Origin: Haliclona indistincta
Taxonomy: Eukaryota; Porifera; Demospongiae; Haplosclerida; Chalinidae
Assembly (NCBI GenBank): GCA_964017065.1
Contig: OZ024786.1
Location: 9,119,047-9,183,046 of the forward strand
DNA length: 64,000 nucleotides
Reading direction: 5' to 3'
Positions 20,701-35,700 of the stretch are shown here, one piece after another. The notes beneath the pieces were generated by a model, which was not told the origin of the DNA, searched no databases, and saw nothing but the letters and a program-made list of their open reading frames with translations. Every line of letters starts with the position of its first letter. Within the stretch, counting starts at the first letter, position 1. The translations under genes and the position numbers were made by a program.

Positions 20701-23700
20701 ATTGCCCACACTCAAGTTGGTCAATATGCCCCTCCCAGTTCGAAAGTGAAGCCAATAAAGTGCAGCGACCTCGTCAAATTTTGCTCAAAGTTAGTACTTT
20801 GGGCTGGCTACTGAAAAGTACATACAAATACATACAATGGTTTTGGTGAGTGTAAAATGTAGCCCAGATCATAAAGAATGCGCAATAATGGGTTTTCCGA
20901 GCACCTGAAGCCATAAAATGTCCAAGTTTTCTTGGCCGGTTTGCACCGAAGCCATAGAAATACTGAAGCAAATATGTTTGGCGCAGGGGGCGTGCCGAAA
21001 ACCAGTCAATTTTTGGCAGTTATTTGAACCGGTTATTTGCATATATTCTTCAATTTGGCTTCATTTTGGGATATTTTAGCACTTTTTCATAAAGTTATGC
21101 TGTATGAAGTATGTATGATGCCAAATGGCGTCATTAGGGCTTAAAGGGTTAATATAGGGTTCAAATCAAGTACTCGACTTGTTTTTTCTTATTACGATTG
21201 AGTTCGAATCCAGCAACAGACATTGTTTTCATTTTTATTTGGTACTGGGTCTTCAGGGCAATGTCATGAATTTTGTTAAATTTTTATGTAGGCTAGCTCA
21301 AGGTGATGATATAGACAATATTGTTGCATACACAAGTAGGCAGGTCCTTTTGGTTGCAGAGATACAATAGCCAAAACTCCCGAACACCGTTTCTATGTCG
21401 GTAATAGAAAGCAATTATGCAATTTGCACTAGAGGTGGGATTAAAGCACATGTTCACGAGCAATATGGCTAGCGGTGTACGTTCTAGGTCAAGGAGTCCA
21501 ATTGCACGTCCCCAGTCGACAACAGGCCTATTAACAGCAAATCTATAATTGGATTCCTGTGGTCTGCTCGGTTGCTATGGAGGTGCTTGAAGGTGTGTAA
21601 ACCACAATTTCCAGGAATGATAGTGCACTCGCCATGACCAATGAGAGTTATAGTTTCCTCCGGTATTCGACTATGTCAGCCAAGGTAAATTTTTCAAGCC
21701 AAAATGCGCACGTAAAGTGTACTTTAGTTAAAGCAGCCTGCTACAAGCCTCCATGACTAGGCTAGCACTCATCCCTAACGCTTCATTCATGGATCGCGAA
21801 GAGTCAATAGACAGGGCTAACTTTTCAACGGAGGCCGTTTCAGCAGAATCCAAGTCAGCTGCCTTATGCAGTATTGAGTTAAAACATACGCGAGCAAGGG
21901 AAACAATTGTTTGTGATGACGGCCTCCGATGAAAGTTAGCTCTTAGCGTGCTCCAAGGAATCACACAACTGAAATTACTGTATCTGTTTCTGTCTGTGAG
22001 AAAAAAAAACTAGAAAACGTACATATTTATAGTTTTTAACAACGAACAGTTTGCAAAAACTAAGAACATTGAAATTCTGATTTGCTCTGTACGCTATAAA
22101 CAAACCTTTCTACTTTAAGTAAGCGAAGAAATAATGTCTCTAGCTTGTATGGTTTTACCACAATAATTGTTTGTTTAGTTTTGGTATACCAAGAATTCAC
22201 ACCCAGACACCGGTACCACCTTAACACAGCGGGATAGATCGTAAAATTTAATACCGGCAAAGTGAACAAATCCTACAAACCGCAAAAATAGTGCCTGTAA
22301 ATAATTGTAACTTATGAACAGCTTGCAGCATCTCCTGATTGCACATTTCTCGCTAGGATTAAGGCTAGAATTAATCTCGCTAGGATTAAGGCTAGAATTA
22401 AGGCCTGATTGCACATTTCTCGCTAGAATTACCAACAGTTAGGAAGCCAAATGGATCGGTAGCTAGTGATAGTACATCACAGCATACAATCACCATCTAA
22501 TGTACCACTTGAATGACTGTTCCAGTGGCACTCTGTGTGGCTGTATCAAAGGCACCGCCCGTTCAATTATTTCCATAATGCGAATGTTTAAAAAATATAG
22601 CACAGGCAGGGAAGTTATAGCACGGTGGGCGGAGACTTACCTTGGCTCAACCTCAAGAAAAAGTCACCCGGGCACAAAGATCCAGCATCAACGGCAAGAT
22701 ATCGTGCTACAAACCAGTTAAAGCAACGTCTGTTTGTGCAATACAAGAATTATTACGCTCGGGGTGTCGGTCTTGACTATCACCCCTAATGCAATAATTC
22801 CTGTATTGCACTCACAACGGTGCTTTGACTAGTTACTAATACCCAAATCATGTGATTTGAACCCTAAACCAAATGGATCTAGGAATTACCAAATGTAGTG
22901 GTACAATGAAAAACTGTCTAGCTAGCATGCAATAACAAATTCTTGTTGTCATGGTTACTGGTATGAATATACTCACCCTCAAGGTAGTCAGCAACAGACC
23001 GAAAACCATGCCGCTTTGCTAGATCCAGTGGATTGTTCCCATCCTGCAGGTGATGATGAAAACTGTGGATAAAATGGCTATCATGCAGTAATGAGGCTCC
23101 CTCAATTGCTAACTATTATACAGTGATATCATTGCCAGAAATGGAACACATTTTGCGGTCATGTACAGGTTTCTCTAAAGTTACCACTCCATGGCGTCTT
23201 AACAGTTATCTACACATCCAGAAGACACAAAACAATAGCTAAGTGTACAGCGCTAGGCTGCTGAGCAGTAGAGCTACAATAAAAGTGAATAACAGGGATG
23301 ACCATAATATTACTTTTCTAATTATCTGTACATCTGAGTACAAAATTCCTTCCGGGGGACAAATATGCGCACGTCTACCAGAACTAAAACAAGCATCATG
23401 TGAGTCTAATTTATTATAGCAGTTAACAACAATCCAGTTCGAAGAACTTGTAACATTTGTTCGCTAGCCTGGTCTAGCCGTATGAAATTTTGAAAACGAT
23501 CAACTATTGTATTTACAGCAATGGGGCTGTCTCGCGAGTGACTCGTCGTCTGAGAGACAAATTTGCGCCCATAGTGGCGCTTTCTTAGAGGCATGGTGGG
23601 TTTGCCTACAAACTGCAAAAAATAGTACCTGCAAATATTTGTAACTCTAAGGTGACTAGTTTTTGGTGGTTATTTTGTCTCCTGGTTCGCCAGCTCTGAA

Positions 23701-26700
23701 ACCATCATTCTCACCCACACCCACATAATATTCAACGCCAAGTTAAGAGATAGAAGAGTGTAGGGTATATGTACACAGAACTTCTTATTACAGAAGAAAG
23801 AGTGTTGGTACACTACACAACATGTCTATTACCGCGTTTACACTGCCACTTGGAGCCGTGCCAGTGGCGAGCTGGAGCCGCTTTTGGTCCGATATTGGCA
23901 GCGTTTACACTGCACCATGGTCGAAAGGAGCCAACGCAATCATTGAGGCGGAGACTTCCTGTCTCAAGATCACGTGTTGCAATATGGCGATTCTTCCCTA
24001 GTTCCTGAGCTCGCTTGCTTGTCTGCGTCATCGCCTCCTAGCTCTTTTCAGAGCTCTTTGACCGGGAGGAAGCCTCCTAGCTCTTTTAAGAGCTCTCTGA
24101 TGGGAAGGCGACGCCTTGCGTCTAGACATCGTCTTGCTGACTACCTTGGGCATCGTAGGAGATCGAGGAGATCTGTTCCTCCGTCCAGCTTGCTATCTTG
24201 TGATTCACGCGTGCTTTGGCACTCCAATGGTGCACACACGTTGTTGTTGATACAGGAATTCGCATGCTCGAGCACAACACGGCACAGCTCCAGCGCTGTT
24301 TTGCGTTTACACTACCAGAAAATTGGTGCCGGGCCAGTGCCGAGCCGAGCCAGCACGCTTTAAAAGTCGGGTCAAAACGGGCACGGCTCCAGATACCCTG
24401 GCCCGGCACGGCACTGCTTTGGTCGCGTTTACACGGACAATTTTGGAGAGCTGGTGCCGCGCTGGCACGGCTCCAAGTGGCAGTGTAAACGCGGTATATG
24501 GAGCTTGAGTCATACCAGTCTTGTTTACGTCAGTCGTATTACAATCATTTATCACCACACACTTCGTCCCCTTGTAGATGAAAGCCAGATCACAATATAG
24601 TACAGGCAAATTAGAGTTTGACCTCTGACTAATTGCAACACAAACATTTTCAACTGTTTCCTACACAGAAAAATGTGCTCTATAACATACTAAAAGTCCT
24701 AAGGAATCCCGTGAGGGGAAGTATCAAAAATTGTATGTTTTTTTAAACCAACATCATTAATAATTCATGAGTTGAGTATTTTGACATAGTCTATAATAAC
24801 TCCGGTTTTTTATAGCTATAAGCCTCCTAGAAGTTTTTAAACATTCAAAAGGTCAAGTAAAAAGTATTTCTTTGATAATTATTATTGAAAAATACATGTA
24901 TAATTGTGACAAAGTCCTTGTCTATGTGTAGCCTGTGGTAAGAGTACTAAGTAGGTGTTAACAGTCTTTGGTTAGTTGGGTAGTTTTGTGTTATTGTATC
25001 TTGGTCTTTAGTGGTGTGTCTGTTAGTTTTGTATCACTGATTGGTCTGTTTGTGAGTTTTCGTATCTGAGTTGTTAGTATTTAAGTGTGTGTTCTAAGGA
25101 ATTTTATCAATCTAAGTTGCAGAAAACTTGAAATCGCGACAATAATGTTCTCTGCCAATCTGTTTAATCCATACTATCTTCATCATCATAGTCTGAGATT
25201 GTGCAACCAGATCCCTTGCAGTTGCCACATGCAGGAGAGAACATTATATTATGGAGTTTATAAGTATACCTCATACTGCTACAATCAGTCTGGCAGTTAA
25301 AACCTGATTACATGTCTTCTGGTGCTGGAGGCAAGTCAGTGAGTATTGGGTTTCTTCGCTTTCTTTCCTCTACTGGAGAAAGATCACCCACGGTGCCTTT
25401 CCACTGCTGTATCTGAAGGTATATACACGGAGGCTCAGCGGAGGCTGGAATATTTCTCTACCGCTGATGTAAGTGGTAAAGTCTGAGACTGGTACATTTT
25501 GGTAGCGATCTGACTTGAACTTTTTGAGCTTTCTGGTAGTGCAATAGTGTGTATTAGGAGATAGTGTAGCAATGGAACAGAGTCACTGGTAGTGCAATAG
25601 AGTGTATCAGGAGATAGTGTAACAATATAATGACATTGTTACACTATCTTCTGATATACTACAGTGTGTATTGCACTACCAGTGACTCTGTTGCATTGTT
25701 ACACTATCTCCTGATACACTATTGCACTACCAGTGACTCTGTTGCATTGTTACACTATCTCCTGATACACTATTGCACTACCAGTGACTCTGTTGCATTG
25801 TTACACTATCTCCTGATACACTATTGCACTACCAGTGACTCTGTTGCATTGTTACACTATCTCCTGATACACTATTGCACTACCAGTGACTCTGTTGCAT
25901 TGTTACACTATCTCCTGATACACTATTGCACTACCAGTGACTCTGTTGCATTGTTACACTATCTCCTAATACACTCTATTGCACTACCAGTGACTCTGTT
26001 CCATTGCTACACTATCTCCTAATACACACTATTGCACTACCAGTGACTCTGTTGCATTGTTACACTATCTCCTAATACACTCTATTGCACTACCAGTGAC
26101 TCTGTTCCATTGCTACACTATCTCCTAATACACACTATTGCACTACCAGAAAGCTCAAAAAGTTCAAGTCAGATCGCTACCAAAATGTACTAGTCTCAGA
26201 CTTTACCACTTACATCAGCGGTAAAGAAATATTCCAGCCTCCGCTGAGCCTCCGTGTATATACCTTCAGATACAGCAGTGGAAAGGCACCGCGGGTGATC
26301 TTTCTCCAGTAGAGGAAAGAAAACGAAGAAACCCAATGCTCACTGACTTGCCTCCAGCACCAGAAGACATGTAATCAGGTTTTAACTGCCAGACTGATTG
26401 TAGCAGCATGAGGTATACTTGTAAGCTCCATAATATAATGTTCTCTCCTGCATGTGGCAACTGCAAGGGATCTGGTTGCACAATCTCAGACTATGATGAT
26501 GAAGATAGTATGGATTAAACAGATTGGCAGAGAACATTATTGTCGCGATTTCAAGTTTTCTGCAACTTAGATTGATAAAATTCCACACTTACATACTAAA
26601 AACTCAAGATACGAAAACTCACAAACAGACCAATCAGTGATACAAAACTAACAGACACACCACTAAAGACCAAGATACAATAACACAAAACTACACAACT

Positions 26701-29700
26701 AACCAAAGACTGTTAACACCTACTTAGTACTCTTACCACAGGCTACACATAGACAAGGACTTTGTCACAATTATACATGTATTTTTCAATAATTATCAAA
26801 GAAATACTTTTTACTTGACCTTTTGAATGTTTAAAAACTTCTAGGAGGCTTATAGCTATAAAAAAACCGGAGTTATTATAGACTATGTCAAAATACTCAA
26901 CTCATGAATTATTAATGATGTTGGTTTAAAAAACATGCAATTTTTGATACTTCCCCTCACGGGATTCCTTAGGACTTTTAGTATGTTATAGAGGACATTT
27001 TTCTGTGTAGGAAACAGTTGAAAATGTTTGTGTTGCAATTAGTCAGAGGTTGACCCATTTTTTTCCATAAATTGCCTGTACTAATATGACACAATCAACA
27101 ATACACGCATTTGATATCGATCATGTTATGTTACGAAAATAGTGACACACAGAATCAATGTGTAGTACAAACTGGTTTTGAATGCACACTGCATTGATTA
27201 CAGCTGATTGCAGCAAACTTGACGTTTTGACAAACAGACTACAAGAACTCATAATTATTTGTGGTCAACACCACACCTCTCCCTGTACATGCTACCTTAA
27301 TCAAGAAATTAACACATGTCAATCACCTTATCCCTCAGCTGTATGTTGGCTCCATGGGCTACTAGTAGCTTTATCACCTCCAGGCGACTACAACTAGCAG
27401 CGTAGTGACAGGCAGTGAATGAGTTCTATAAGAGAATAGAAGGAGTACAGAGCTGGTACAAGAGCTATATTTTACTATAATATTCATAGAATAGTGGAGT
27501 GATCTTGAGCTGATTTCTGAACATTGAAGAATATAGTGCCACCAGCAAGCAAGTCGCAAACAAGGTTCATGGACTCAGGTGCAGTCTCTCTTAATGCTGC
27601 TCTGACAAGACAGATTTCTCCTTTCTCTGCATGTCAAGACAGCTTTCTTCATTTGAATTCTTGTGTTAGTCCACTTGTTTTTGGTAGTTAGGCTAAGCAC
27701 ATTGGCATTCTTACAACAAATTTGCTGGGCATCATGGCATCATGTTGGTGCTATCGTCTACTGACCATGTTCACGTCGTTTCTGTCACACAGCCATTGTA
27801 CGTCTACTATATACGTTCAAATATACGTTCACATCGTTTCTGTTTGCTGTTGCTATGGTCTAAATCCGTTGGACAGCGCATCCAATCGGATCTGCGCTGT
27901 TTGCAAGCTCTTGCGCTGTTACCATAGCGCCCCCGCTATACTTGGACGCTATTATATCAATGACTCTCGGGCTTCCAAATCACGTACATTTAGATCCTTG
28001 GATGCACTGTGTAAGTAATATCTAGTAACAATTATGAGACAAGACTATTGGCATTGACTGAATTTTGGATTATTAATTACTGTGTCAAGTGTCTATTGCT
28101 AAGCATTGTTTCATACAGTACCCTGGTATAGGGGATTCCCCACTGCTAACCCGTGTCACAAAATCATTGTGAGGAAGCCAATATCTCATCTGTTGGTATC
28201 CAAAACATAGCAAAGGCCTGAAAATGACTCTTAGAGGGCTTTTAATTTCAAACTTTTTCAGAAACGTTTCTAAAAGCTGATCAACTTTCGAGCATATAAA
28301 TGTTCTCCCAAATTCTGTATCTAACCCCACTAGGCAGTGGTATCACTCAAACTATTTTATAACTGGTTTCATCAGATACATGTAAATGACATGACTAAAT
28401 GAATAAAAATGTACCCTAATAGTGCGTTTACACTAGCAACTTCAGAACTGTGCCAGACTGGTGTAGTTTTATTATTAAAGGTTGGTAGTAGTACAACAAC
28501 TGGCACTTACCAAGTACTAGCTACTCCATTAGTATCAAACTTTGAAAATAAAATTAAACTAGTCTGGCTCGGTTCTAAAGTTGCTAGTGTAAACGCACTA
28601 TAAGTGAGCAGTGTAACCTATAAGTGTCTCGGCAATGATACTTGTGTTTATTCACAAGTACTGTACAGAAATACATTGTAGACTGTTACTATGACTCACA
28701 TTATCTGTGGCATTAACTTGAGCAGTTGTTCTCTCAACCAGGTATTGGACAACGGCTGTGTGACCAAACCGAGCAGCCATCATCAGAGTCGTACATCCAT
28801 CCTGCACATGAGAAGAGCGGATCAATACAGCACACATGAACTATTAACTGTTTCTAATAATTATCATTATCACACAATCATTCATAACTGGAGCAGCTAA
28901 CATATGCTCTCTCTGATCCTACCCAGTCACCATCACAATACTGGTGAACCTGTTCACACGCTCTCTCCCAACCAATACACGCTCTCTCCCTACCACTACA
29001 GACCATACTGTGGTCACATCATACTAGACGGGATGACAATGGGACCCACAGAGGAGATAGGCATTAACCCCTTCACCACCAAGGATTGCTCAGTTTCGCA
29101 CTATTTCAGTCTCGCGCAATACGGGAATTATTGCGCGAGACCGACACCCCAAGCACAATAATTCTCGTATTGCACGAGAAGACGGTGCTTTTACTGGTTT
29201 GTAGCACGACGACTCGCCGCTGTCGTCAAATCTTTGTGCTTGGGCGACTTTTTCTCGAGCTTGAGTGACTCGAGTCAGGGTCAGTCTCCACCCACCATGC
29301 TATATTATCCCCAGCAGTGCTATATTATCCCCAGCAGTGCTATATTATCCAACCGTATCTCATTATGGATAATACAGCACAGGCGGATACGCCCACGCAG
29401 AGTGTTACAAAGTGGTATGTCAATAGTAATGGGTGTGGTTAGTAGACAATCACTATCATTGTGCCAGGACAGTGTCTCCTAGGAGCTCCCAGTATCAAAC
29501 AATATGCAATTACTAACGTGTATGTCACGTTAGTTTCCAAACAGATTTTGTATGCGGGTATGCTATTTGACACTCTTCTTAATTGCCTAGCGCCTTAGCG
29601 CGAGGCAAATAATCGCGACGGTGTGCGGGGGACTGGAGCGTCGTGCGTTTTCTCAGCAATGTTAATATGTATGTAAGTATATTTAGATCGATGTCACGCT

Positions 29701-32700
29701 TAGGAATGCTAATCAGGGTTTACGGTGAGGGCTCATACTACGTATTATACTGCGGGGTCACGGGATCGCTGAACCCGGTTGCGTATGAGATAACAACTTG
29801 TGGGCTGAGACCATGGCGGATTAGATCCCAGAGTCTACTCCTGACAGAGCCAAGTGGCTAGCTCAGCTCAGGAAGCCGGAGAAAACAGAGAGCAGCGGCC
29901 TGAGTCTAAAGCGGCCACAAAAGAAGCAAGGCACGCCATCAGCAGTACTACTAGCAATACACGGAACCGGCATTGACTCTTAGGTAGTCTGAAACGAGTC
30001 CACGAGGCCGAAAACAGGGAGCTAGCTCGCTGTATCTGTACCTGCCGGCCGTCTGCTGTCGAGCCCACCACCAAATTTAGCTGGTCAATTATAACTACTT
30101 AATCAACTCAGCGCGAGGCATTCAATTTCATGCGTATTCGTAACTCCTAGTATATATTATATACTCTTGGTAATAGCACAACATTGGATGGTCTATATTT
30201 AGTTACATCATGTGACTAGTTGGGATTATCACAATCCATTGCATAGATAATACAGTACATATAAACAGATGAATCAATGGAGATGTGCTGACACACTCAC
30301 TGCATCACTCTTAGTTGATGCAGTTGTAAAGCTGTTTCAACTGTTCTTACAAGAGGATGGAAGCTGACTCAAATAGCACATGCACATGTGTTCATTAGCT
30401 GTCGATGAGAAGACATAATACAATTTCTGTCATTTTGTCTGTATTCTTCTGTTACAGCTAATTTGAGTTACAGTATTAGTTTGTGCAGTGCAAGTTTGTT
30501 GTATACATTTAATAGCTTATTGTGTAGTGCACTGGCTCAAAATAGTATTTGGGCACTATGCTCCATACAAAACAGCAGAAACATTGCCAAGTAGCAAGAA
30601 ACTAGCTTTCCTTTATGGTAGTGTTGTATTGGATGGAAAGATAAAGTCAGGACTCAATAAAGCAGTGAATACTACCATGTTTATAGTTAACTAAAATATG
30701 AGTGTTCGATATTATTCTGAAACACTGATGTAGCCTGCTCCTGTTACTATGACTGTCCCTCGCCGGATTGCAGAATACAAGCTCGTTGCTTATCGACATA
30801 ATATGTTGTATGATCCAGTTCTATCACTCAACAAAAGTTCAATGGAACACATACCCTGTGCGCTATGCAACGTGCAGAAATTAATGTGAATGATACTCCT
30901 AGTGACTTCAGTGTCAACTATTATACAGAGTTCAGTGAACACGCGTTTAATTGTTCGCTCAGTCTCACAATTGTGGCACACCCACATACAGGAATGTTCT
31001 AATCGGCGATGTTGCTATTATGAATACATGGCCATAGCACATGACAGGAGACTGTTTCGACTTCACAGGCATCTTTCAAAAGAATAAATATTCAACAACC
31101 GAGCTGTTGAGAGCTATTTCATAACAATCTTCGAGCAGTAAGGCAGTAAACAGCTGCGTTTTTTTGTACACAGACACACACACACATATACGGACATAGC
31201 CAAACGCTTAACCCTCCGGCGCCTACGCGCCCAGGGTAATTATTTCTACCAATGATACTTGTGTTTATTCACAAGTATCAAATGTACATGTACAGTAACA
31301 CACTGTACACTGTTACTATGACTCACATTGTCTGTGGCATTAACTTGAGCTGTTGTTCTCTCAACCAGGTATTGGACAATGGCTGTGTGACCCCACTGAG
31401 CAGCCTTCATCAGAGCAGTCCATCCAAACTGCACATAGTTCAATACAACACACATGAATTATTAACTGTCTCTAATATCATTATCACACAAACATTTGCA
31501 ACTAGTTCAGTACTTGTGATAGTATTACAGCGGTTTCACTACTCTTTGCAAGAGCCACGAAAGCGTAAAGCGTGATCCGTGCCTTATTTGGAAGGTTTAT
31601 TACATTGTGTGATTTAGATTGAACACGGTTTACGCTTTTAGATTGCAAGAAGTAGTGAAACCGCTGTACAGTTCACGTAATGATGTCATTGTGTGTAGCT
31701 ATTTATGAAGAAAAAATAAAACTTTTGAAAACTTGCAGTAAAATTATATTTAGAGCACAGCTTTGAATAAGCTTAACCACAGTGAGTGTCATGTGGTTAA
31801 AACTCTGTAACCTACATCAACAAAAGGATAAATTTGAATTAAAATATCTCAAAGAATTCTAAAGTATAACTTGGTATTGTTATTTATATCAATAACAAGA
31901 ATATTTTACTAGAAAATGAATCAGAGATGAATTTTGACGTCCTTCTCACCTTAAAAAGATGTTGTTACTAACATAATAGCTCTGTTATAATGCTAGGCGG
32001 CTACTTTATGTTACAGTATTTCAGTGCAGGTTTGTTGCATGCTGGTTGGTAGCTTATTGTGTAGTACACTGAGTCAAAATACTATTTGGGCACTTTAAGC
32101 TTTGTACAATGTAGTCTTTCCTTTACATTACATAGTGTTAGAGTACAGTGCTTTTAATCTAGAGGAGCCACTTTTGTGTTTTGTGGTTAACAAGTATGCT
32201 TTGTGTTCAGAAAAAGTAACTATAGTTGCTATTGGACTGAAATTTGCTATGAGTGTTCACACATCATTCCGTAGTGTGTGTAGAAAATCTGGACTGATTA
32301 TGCTAGTTGACAGTAAAGTTGTTGCTGCTTGTGTACCAGGCATTGGTTTGCAATTATGAAAAAATGTGTTAAGGCCAGGAAAATAGTATGGAGCTGAGTT
32401 AAGAAAATTCCCTTTGCAGACTGCTTGAATGACTATTCAGTTTTAATCTCAGCAAGTTAGAGAGCTTAACTTCCAAGCATAGTGAAGTATGAGCCCTAAA
32501 TGTACCAGAAATTGGCGATTTTTGGTGATAAAAGTGTTAAGGCTGAAATCTGGACATCTTTGCGATTTAAGAAAAACCACTTGATCTCTGGATAGCCAGA
32601 TACGTGTAGTTTTCACTAGTTTTTAAACTAGCGCGATTCGTCCATCCATGCGCAAACGCGGTCAGCGAGAACACCAACTTTAGCTGTGACTTCGATTCTC

Positions 32701-35700
32701 TGCCGTGTTATAATGATATTCATCCAATATGAGCGTTTATCGATTACGTGTTTCTGCCTGCGCTGCGCCGCTCACTGTCGAGCGGCAAGAATGGCGCCGA
32801 TCAAAAGCTGAGTTTTGCGCTTTGCCTGTTCTTAAGCGTGCTTCTACAGCATAGATATTAGCTAAGCTCGAGGAATAATAACCGCCAAGCCTCGTTGTGG
32901 CGCGAGACTGTGGCTGCTGTGTCGTAGGTGTGGTTCGTCGTGACGTTGTACAAATTATAATGATGTCACAAACATGGCGCTATTGTAGGGAGAGGGCTGT
33001 AGAGCATCGTGTGTCTTGCATTTTCTCATGCTCATAGTTGCAATCTGCATTAATGCAATAGAAATGGCTATGTAGAAAGTTATCGCTATAGTATGCGACA
33101 CTACACAGTTACAACTGTCTAATAGAGTCATGATACACAACACAGTCACTGCTTCATGTTGATAATGATATTAGAGCAAGAATTCAGCATTACGGGCAGA
33201 GGAGCAGCAGATACTGATGAACAGGTGTTGGGCTCCATAGAGTTCGTCACTACAGGTTGAGAAGATAGTTGAGCAGCATGAGTTAGCTGAAGAACAGATG
33301 TTGAGCTCCACAGGATGCAGAGGACTGCTGCGACTGGGGTTGTTCAATAATATTATGTCTGAGATTTGTTCTTGTTGCTCTTCTGATGTACGCTTGTAAC
33401 TACGGATCCCATCTGTGCTTCTATGGCCGGTTCTTTCCATTATCAACTGTTCGTCAACATTGTGATGAAAGAGTCAGGTATGTCGAACTGTATAGTTCTT
33501 CATGCTGCTGTCGCTCTCGAATTTTTCGTTGCCGAATGGTTTCTCTTAAAAAGTCGTCTTCTGGTGAATACCACTCCTTTACGGCAGAATCGGGCAGAAG
33601 GTCGAAGAAGGAAGAAAACTCAGCCATAACTGCATGCTCAGTACGTACGGCACCGACTATTTTGCGTCAAAACAAAAGTTGCTAGCTATACTCTAAATCG
33701 GTTAGACACCTCGGCCAACGGGATCTACGCGGTAAAGAAACCCTTGCGTCGCCATAGAACCCTCGCGCTACGCACTCGGGTTCTATGGCTTCCTCTCGGG
33801 TTTCTATACCGCGTAGATCCCTTGGCCTCGGTGTCTAACCTATATTTAGATTATTTGATAGACAGATAAAGACAGGACTCTATCAGCTGTACCAGTGAAT
33901 ACTACCATGCTTAATGTAGTCTAAAAAATCAGTTTGCATGCACAAAACAATTATAATTATTTCATCCCGCTGAATTGCAGTATACGAGCTCGTTGCTTAT
34001 CCACATGTACTGTATTATCAATGACAGTTCTTTTACTCATTATTTCTACCAATGATACTTGTGTTTATTCACAAGTACCCAATGTACATGTACAGTAACA
34101 CACTGTACACTGTTACTATGACTCACATTATTTGTGGCATTAACTTGAGCTGTTGTTCTCTCAACCAGGTATTGGACAATGGCTGTGTGACCACTCTGAG
34201 CAGCCTCCATCAGAGCAGTCCATCCACCCTGCACATGAGAAGAGCGGATCAATACAACACACATGAACTATTAACTGTCTCTAGTATCATTATAACACAA
34301 ACATTTGTAACTAGTCCAGTTACTTGTGATAGTATTACAGCGGTTTCACTACTCCTTGCAAGAGCCACGGAAGCGTAAAGCATGATCCGTGCCTTATTTG
34401 GAAGGTTTATTACATTGGGTGATTTAGATTGAACACGGTTTACGCTTTTAGATTGCAAGAAGTAGTGAAACCGCTGTACAGTTCACGTAATGATGTCATT
34501 GTGTGTAGCTATTTATGAAGAAAAAATAAAACTTTTTAAAACTTGTTGTAAAAATGATATTTAGAGCGCAGCTTTGAATATGATTAACCACAGTGAGCGT
34601 CACTGTGGTTAAAACTCTGTAACCTACATCAACAAAAGGCTAAATTTGAATTACACCATACCACGCGACTTTCGACCAATCAGATTGCTCAAAAAGTGTG
34701 CATTAAATAGCTTAATGCACACTTAAGTCTGCATTAAGTTGTTAACGCACTTTTTTCTCAAATTGATTTGTCGAAAGTCACGTGGTATGGTCTAAATATT
34801 ACTTAAAATAATTTTATCAAAGAATTGTTAAGTATAACCAAGGGCATATCGAGCCGCGAAGCGGCGAGAGGGCATGCAACTAATGTAGACAGCATAGTGC
34901 TGAGTGTTACTATAAATAGAATTTATAAATATTAATACATTAATGTTTCCGGTTAGTCACGTGTACTAGCATGATCTGCTGAGAGCGCGCGAATACACAC
35001 TTTACTGTTGATGTCGCCATCGATACTGTACAGCGCGCATGAAGCAAAGGCGAAGATGGACCTAGAGAACGGTTCTGGAGAATGGCTCTGCTGTCTCAGG
35101 CGTCTGTACTTCTTGCGCAAAGCTGTGGCAGCCACCGTTGTACTCATAGGTGCTTTAGATACAATAGATCCCGGTAAAATGCTAGTATGCTTATCCATCA
35201 GCACTGAGTCACTAGCTGCCGCTCTTGATACGCGCTGCCGCCCTGTGGTAACCGGAAGTAAGTCAGGACAAGCCTGCACACTTTTGCGAACGGCCGCTTA
35301 TGTTAAGTTTACGTGATTATACGGATAACTATTTATAGTAACAGTCAGCACTATGCCGTCTACACTATGGTATTCAGAGTTGCATGCCCTCTATCCGCTA
35401 AGGTTCGACGAGCCCTTGGTATAACTTCGTATTGTTATTTATATCAATCACAAGAACATTTTACTAGAAAATAAATCAGAGATGAATTTTGACGTCCTTC
35501 TCACCTTAAAAAGAGGTTGTTACTATCATAATAACTTTGTTATAATGCTAGGCGGCTACTTTGTGTTACAGTATTTCAGTGCAGGTTTGTTGCATGCTCG
35601 TTGGTAGCTTATTGTGTAATACACTGAGTCAAAATACTATTTGGGCACTTTAAGCTTTGTACAATGTAGTCTTTCCTTTACATTACATAGTGTTAGATTA

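Noticed and set aside
23769..24609. Several ORFs of 72-129 residues on both strands
   Set aside because: They overlap a GC-rich TA-flanked MITE and have no domain signature.
25630..26022. 130-residue ORF made of a 17-residue repeat
   Set aside because: The 51-bp tandem unit is a multiple of three, so any stop-free frame stays open; it forms the loop of a foldback element.
25630..26150. Possible CRISPR array
   Set aside because: The 51-bp units are contiguous with no unique spacers, and the setting is a metazoan transposon.
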